Below, piece after piece: positions 59,137 to 64,000 of a stretch of DNA of 64,000 nucleotides. The notes under the pieces were generated by a model. The model was not told the origin of the DNA, did no database searches, and saw nothing but the letters and a program-made list of their open reading frames with translations. Within the stretch, counting starts at the first letter, position 1. Each line of letters begins with the position of its first letter. The position numbers and the translations under genes were made by a program. This stretch comes from Odobenus rosmarus divergens (taxonomy: Eukaryota > Chordata > Mammalia > Carnivora > Odobenidae): assembly GCF_000321225.1 (NCBI RefSeq), contig NW_004450459.1:826471-890470 (forward strand). The letters run 5' to 3'.

Positions 59137-59505
59137 TGCTATGGACTGTACGTTTGTGTCCCCCAAAATTCATATACTGAAACCCTAATCTTCAACATGA
59201 TGGTATTTGGAGATGGAGTCTTTGGGAGGTGATGAGGTCATGAGTGTGAAGCCTCATAATGGCTTAGTGCTTTTATAAGAAGAGGCAGAGAGAGCTTGCT
59301 TCCTCTCCTTTTCTCTGCTATGTGAGGATACAACGAGAAGATTGGCCATCTACAAACCAGGAAAAGTGCCCTCACCAGACACCGGCTCTGCTAGTGCCTT
59401 GATCTTGGACTTCCCAGTCTTTAGCACTGTGAGAAATAACTTGTTTGTTCTTTAAGCCATCCATTCTATAATAATTTGTTATAGCAGCTTGAATTGACTG
59501 AGACA
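59137..59505 (+). mobile_element. MST/MLT1-type MaLR solo LTR
   Basis: 369 bp from tgctatggactgtacgtttg through ggtatttggagatggagtct, ataagaagaggcagagagag and atcttggacttcccagtctt to gcttgaattgactgagaca. This is almost full length for the MST group. It carries the family's TG...CA ends and no adjoining internal sequence. Confidence 0.88.
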
Positions 59506-59524
59506 ACTATATTCTCCCTTTTTG

Positions 59525-59745
59525 CTGCAAATATGTATGAGGCATTTTACATACATTATGACCAATCCTTTATGTAGATATCAATGCTTACAACATTCTG
59601 GCAAGGTAAATAATATCATCCCCACTTTATTGAAAGGAAATTAAGGCGCAGAGGGGTTAAGTGGTTTCCTGGAAACCATACAACCAATACACTGCAGAAT
59701 TGGGATTTGCACCATGTCAGTCTGATTCTACAGCCCCCAGTTTCC
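59525..59745 (-). repeat. MIR element (antisense)
   Basis: aggcattttacatacattat, then atcatccccactttattgaa and gcgcagaggggttaagtggt are the reverse complement of MIR. Confidence 0.82.
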
Positions 59746-60007
59746 CCACTACTCCTTGCTTTTGTAAACATGAGCAAAATTGTGACACCAAATTATTTGG
59801 ACATGACTCCTTCAAAGTCAGAATAGTTAGATAAACTCTGTCTTTATTTATCAATTCTATAAATATTTTTCGAGTACCCATTAATGCCTGAATTTGAATA
59901 AACACAGACTAAAAGTAGCTTGAAGTAAAATACTTGGCTTAATATAAAACTAATCAAATTACCAATACACTATTAATTGTTTCTGCATTTGGAAATAAAA
60001 AAGGAGA

Positions 60008-60207
60008 TACTTTTTTTTTTTTTTAGGTTTTACTTATTTGAGAGAGAGAGAGAGAGAGACAGAGATCATGAGCAGGGGGGAAGGGTAGAGGGAGAAGCAG
60101 ACTCCCCACTGAGCAGGGAGCCACATGCAGGCTCGATCCCAGGATCCTGGGATCATGACCTGAGCTGAAGGCAGACGCTCAATGGACTAAGCCACCCAGG
60201 CACCCCA
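60008..60207 (-). mobile_element. CAN SINE (distal copy of a SINE pair)
   Basis: Antisense SINE: T-run 60011-60024, ggttttacttatttgaga, GA-rich body and head taagccacccaggcacccca. It directly adjoins the T-run of the next SINE. A shared outer repeat (aaaaaggagatac / aaaaaggagacac) flanks the pair. Confidence 0.9.
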
Positions 60208-60405
60208 CCTTCTTTTTTTTTTTTAAGAGAGAGAGAAAGTGCAAGTGGGGCAGGGCAGAGGGAAAGGGAGAGAGAGAATATTAAGCAGGGTATGCACCCA
60301 GCGCACAAAGCCCGATGTAGGGCTAGACCTCATGACCCTGAGATCACAACATAAACCCAAATCAAGAGTCAGATGCCTAACCCACTGAGCCACCCAGGCA
60401 CCCCT
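60208..60405 (-). mobile_element. Older CAN SINE (proximal copy of the pair)
   Basis: Antisense SINE of the older subfamily with head aatcaagagtcagatgccta and ctgagccacccaggcacccc. It is more diverged than its neighbour, which probably inserted into this copy's A-tail. Confidence 0.9.
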
Positions 60406-61195
60406 CAAAAAGGAGACACCTTTAAATTCCCTGACCGGACAGATGAGATTAAACTCCTCAGTATTACTAAGGAATACTTCATTTGGCTTCCTTTTTACTA
60501 TTAATTAGAATACTTTACAACTCTAAAAGGTTAGATAATAATTCCTGAAAAACTGATAGCAATACAAATTGGGCTGTAAAAGAGGGAGTAAGCCCCCTTG
60601 TGGGGTCATTAAGGATCACTCTGACAAAGTCCCAGAAATTATACTTGGAAAGGCATGTGAAATTAAAGAATTCATCACAAATCATAGAGAGGGGAGCATG
60701 GTATGCTCAGAGGATCATATAAAGTCACCCAAAGCCCAAAGTTTGGTCACTGCAGGCAGGGAAAGAGCAGAGCAAGGACCCATGGTAAGTACCTTTATTG
60801 GGGTCAGGGGTAAGGTAGCTTGTGGCACTTGGGAAACCTGCTCTTTGGGTAATTTGAATGTAACTGGGTCAACGTGGAGAAGAAGGAAGGGGCAAAATGG
60901 GAATGTCATCATGAGGCTTACTGCTTAAACACACACATTAGGGATGGGTACCCAGAAATGGGCAATAACTAGGTAAAAGTCAAAACAAGCAGGCTGAGTG
61001 CAGGCACTCAGGGAGTCATTGAGGCCACAAAGAACAGCTTGACAATGCACAAATGAATTTTATCCAAGGAGAAATGCAAATGATTTCTGTGCAGTAGTAA
61101 AGGTAAACCCATAGTTACAATTTTATTGTCTGGATGATAGTAACCATTTTAGAAATCTAACCTAGCAATCTTACCCTAGCATTCTTTCAGTAGCT
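60406..61195. other. Intron sequence, nothing recognised
   Basis: The 119-residue plus-strand frame at 60569-60928 has no recognisable domain and low-information composition. I do not call it a gene. Confidence 0.4.
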
Positions 61196-61414
61196 ATTTT
61201 ATTTTATTTTATTTTATTTTAAAGATTTTATTTATTTATTTGACAGAGAGAGAGACTGTGAGAGCACAAGCAGGGGGAGCTTCAGGCAGAGGGAGAGGGA
61301 GAAGCAGGCTTCCTGCTTAGCAGGGAGCCTGATGCGGGGCTCAATCCCAGGACCCTGGGACCATGACCTGAGCAGAAGGCAGACGCTTAACCATCTGAGC
61401 CACCCAGGTACCCA
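61196..61414 (-). mobile_element. CAN SINE with (TTTTA)n tail
   Basis: Antisense SINE whose tail has become a (TTTTA) repeat at 61197-61221. Body with an internal gcttcaggcagagggagagg and head ccatctgagccacccaggta. Confidence 0.9.
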
Positions 61415-61550
61415 ACAAATAACCTCTTGATGAAATGTCAGTGTGTGAACTCCTGATATGTAAAACAGGACATTTTAAAACTACCAAAAGGAAAAAAAAA
61501 CACTTAAAAAAATGTTAGTACTTTTTATTTCAATATAAACCATATGCTAT

Positions 61551-61770
61551 AAAGAAAAACAGGGTCAGGGCGCCTGGGTGGCTCAGTTGGTTAAGCGACT
61601 GCCTTCGGCTCAGGTCATGATCCTGGAGTCCCGGGATCGAGTCCCACATTGAGCTCCTGGCTCAGCGGGGAGTCTGCTTCTCCCTCTGACCCTACCCCCC
61701 TCATACTCTCTCTCTCTCAAATAAATAAATAAATAAAATCTTTAAAAAAAAAAAAAGAAAAACAGGGTCA
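61551..61770 (+). mobile_element. Young CAN SINE with 17-bp target-site duplication
   Basis: Near-consensus SINE (head gcgcctgggtggctcagttg, B box gggatcgagtccc) with tail aaataaataaataaataaaa and A-run. Perfect repeats aaagaaaaacagggtca at 61551-61567 and 61754-61770. The longest and cleanest duplication among the near-consensus copies here, and antisense to PDE11A. Confidence 0.95.
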
Positions 61771-61874
61771 AATATTTTATTTTATTTTAATAGTTTTATT
61801 TTCTAAATTTACGTTTAATGAGTAAAGGGAAAGTCAAGGTTTATCCTTCAACTTTAACACTCTATATCATGGAC

Positions 61875-62571
61875 AGTATTAGTTGTGTCCCCCAATAAAC
61901 CAGTCCATGGTGTCCCAGTCAAAGTCAGACACTGGATTGATGAACCATAGTGTTGACCTTATGTGTAATAAAGAATTAACTCTATGCAAAGAAAGGTCTG
62001 GCCTTTGCCCTTGGCTCCTGGGAGGTAACCTCTAAGCCCCTGGACATATCGAGCCTTGATAAAAGTGCCTTTGTTTACCCGGGCACCTTGGGCCAGCCAG
62101 ATAGAACAATGTAATTTGAGCCACACAAAAATGTGGTTGGGGGGGGTGGTTGGGTCGGGTGCAGCTTTAGGTCATGTGGTATCACTTGACCTCTGGAAGG
62201 AATGGAGACTGAGGTCAGCTATTGTAGGTGGTCAGCTAAGTTTTGGTGATTAAGCCTCAATAAAGACCTCTGGATGCCAAGTCTTGGGTGACCTTTCCTG
62301 GTTGGCAATACTTCATCATGTACATTGTCACATGTCATTGCTGGGAGAAGTTAATGCTATCCATGACTCCATGGAGAGAGGACAACTGGAAGCTCCACAT
62401 TTGGACCTTCCTGGACTTTGCCCACACATCTCTCCTTTGGCTGATTTTAATCTGTATCGTTCCCCATAATAAACCATAACCATGAGTATAACAGCTTTCA
62501 GTGAGTTCTGTGAGCCCTTCTAGCAAATTATTGAGACTGAGGGTGGTCTTGGGAACCCTTGAACTTATAAT
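61875..62571 (+). mobile_element. ERVL-type LTR (MLT2-like)
   Basis: An AT/GC-mixed block with two AATAAA-like signals (cccccaataaaccag and ccataataaaccataacc) ends just before a primer-binding-like site. LTR character is inferred from that and from the closing gtgagttctgtgagcccttc and gaacccttgaacttata. Left edge approximate. Confidence 0.65.
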
Positions 62572-62589
62572 TGGTGTCAGAAGTGAGGG
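62572..62589 (+). promoter_or_regulatory. Degenerate tRNA-Leu primer-binding site of an ERVL
   Basis: tggtgtcagaagtgaggg matches 14 of 18 bases of the complement of a tRNA-Leu 3' end, the primer used by ERVL retroviruses. It sits where an LTR would end, so the LTR is a 5' LTR with a little internal sequence. The element is inactive. Confidence 0.6.
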
Positions 62590-63857
62590 CAGTATTATAG
62601 ATTATATTCTCTTACTTTGAACCTTATGTGATAATTCATAGGTTCTTATGTCTTTAGAAGAAAAATGAGAATACTGTTGACTGGTCTTCGGCTAATATTG
62701 ATTATCTAAGGCAATATCAGTGTATACTGGATAGCAAAAAGAGATATCAAAACATAGTAAATAAGGTCTGAAACCTTTAAATAATATTTTAAAGGGGAAA
62801 AAACTTTAAACTTAAGGGTCAGGAAGATCTTCTTGATCCTCTGATGTGATTCCTTTTACTTAACAAACAGAATTATAAAATGTATTAAATTTTTTCTCTT
62901 ACCTTAGCTGTTAGGAAGCTCAGAGCAAAGCTTTAGTTTCAAAGTTTTATCTTTTTGCAGCATAATTTGTTTTGAGATTGTTGATTTCATTTGGTTTTGC
63001 TTATATCATCTGCTTTTTTTTCTCCCATTTTATTTGAAATGTTGCCTTTCATTTTGTTATGTGTCTGGCACCTAATAAGCACTCAGAAAATATTTGCTCA
63101 CTATGAATTTTTCTATTTTTGCTGAAGGGTGCTTTAAGTGCTGTTGGTAATTAATTGAGTTAAAGTATAAACCAAGAGGAGATAAAGTACTTACGTACTT
63201 GAAAAACGTATAAGGTGTATAAAAATGCTTTTACACATGAAGTAACAAAATTTGCTTATGTAAAACTAATTACAGTTGAACATTAAGTTGTATAAAAGAG
63301 GATTTTTAAGAGGCATGGGAAGGGAATCTGGAATGGTGGGTAAGAGAAATACAACATTTAAGGGCCTCCAGCTGATAGCAAACAATGTAAGAATAAAAGA
63401 GAAGCAGGCTTGAGTTCCATTTAGAGAGTGGTCAAATATAAGCAGAGCACTGAAACTGTGAGGACAAACCCATTGATGACTGTAAGCCAGATTAGATCAA
63501 GAAAGTGATGAAAAGCCAGCCTTGGCTCCATAAGGTGTAGAAAGTTAGTCTGGGTCCAGACAATCTGACTATGAAGGGCTTCAAGTCCATTTTAGAATGG
63601 ATTTATCACAGAAATCATAGTCTAGACCATCTAGTCAGGAACCCAGGGCTGCGGAATCCTTTTACAGATTTTCTGAATGTAGGGCAATTTGAGATTAGAC
63701 TCACAGCCAGTGAACCCTCCCAGTCATCAGAATATTGGGCCCTTAAGGCGACATATTCATGGGACTGGGTCCATGTTGAGGCCGGCAGGATGAACAGAAA
63801 AGAAGTAATACGTTTCTGGAGATGCAGACTGATCTGTTTACCTCTCATTCTTCTACA
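62590..63857. other. Intron sequence, no clear internal ERVL region
   Basis: No gag- or pol-like reading could be recognised after the primer-binding site. 63040-63105 (gtgtctggcacctaataagc) is a small L2/MIR-like scrap. Confidence 0.4.
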
Positions 63858-64000
63858 GCAGGGATAGGCAAAAGAGTCTATGGGCCAAATCTTCCCCACC
63901 ATCTGTTTTTATAAATAAAGTCGCATTTTAACAGAGCCCACTCATTAATTCAATACTACCTGTGGCTGCTTTTTGCTCTAACAGTAGAGTTGAGTAGCTC
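63858..64000 (-). mobile_element. Non-autonomous DNA transposon fragment
   Basis: gatgggccaaatcttcccc-like text, ttttataaataaagtcgcat and tgtggctgctttttgctcta are the reverse complement of a common old mammalian DNA-transposon (MER-class) repeat. It runs off the window end. Confidence 0.65.

Noticed and set aside
60569..60928. 119-residue plus-strand open frame
   Set aside because: No motif, no repeat-free homology recognised, wrong strand for PDE11A and no splice context. Expected by chance in 64 kb.
56545..64000. Upstream PDE11A exon of early GAF-B
   Set aside because: No phase-compatible, splice-bounded coding segment was readable.
1..64000. CRISPR array, operon, integrative element or other prokaryotic system
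   Set aside because: All context is vertebrate: spliced exons, LINEs, SINEs, LTRs. No regularly spaced repeats or bacterial gene structure.

Overview
This is mammalian nuclear DNA. It has long introns, GT-AG exons and dense interspersed repeats. The short SINEs are carnivoran CAN SINEs: a tRNA-Lys-derived head, a CT-rich region and an AATAAA-rich A-tail. Their head sequence (gcgcctgggtggctcag) is the non-canid caniform type, so the source is probably an arctoid carnivoran (bear, seal or mustelid group). The exact species cannot be read from this window.

The only protein-coding gene I can support is an internal part of PDE11A (dual-specificity cyclic-nucleotide phosphodiesterase 11A), on the minus strand. 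Five exons are visible, in transcript order 56544-56480, 33365-33233, 16902-16827, 14396-14329 and 13585-13493. Each is bounded by AG acceptors and GT donors. The codon phases join without error across all four introns to give 145 codons, covering most of the GAF-B regulatory domain and the linker toward the catalytic domain. Earlier exons (N-terminus, GAF-A, start of GAF-B) lie beyond 64000 and the catalytic exons lie before position 1; I found neither in the window.

Layout: 1-13492 is intron downstream of the last visible exon and is dominated by L1: a 3' tail at 1-150, an inverted 5' half of another L1 at about 205-2990, and a 5'-truncated L1 at about 10370-12797. 13493-16902 holds three clustered exons, plus a 35-nt truncated U2 snRNA retropseudogene with a 17-bp target-site duplication and a SINE ending 28 nt from a splice donor. 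16903-33232 and 33366-56479 are large introns of 16.3 and 23.1 kb with SINEs, L1s, ancient L2/MIR/L3-like repeats, MaLR LTRs, a decayed HAL1/L1 ORF1 region, a pogo/Tigger transposase fossil and one 50-N assembly gap. 56545-64000 is the upstream intron, with an L1 3' end, MaLR/ERVL LTRs (one followed by a degenerate tRNA-Leu primer-binding site), tandem SINEs and a DNA-transposon fragment.

I found no new gene system. The points most worth a second look are the U2 retropseudogene and SINE beside a PDE11A exon, the Tigger fossil, the ERVL primer-binding site, the gap that probably hides only a poly(T) tract, and young SINE insertions with intact duplications. Repeat family names come from recognition by eye, so subfamily names and outer edges are approximate unless a target-site duplication fixes them.
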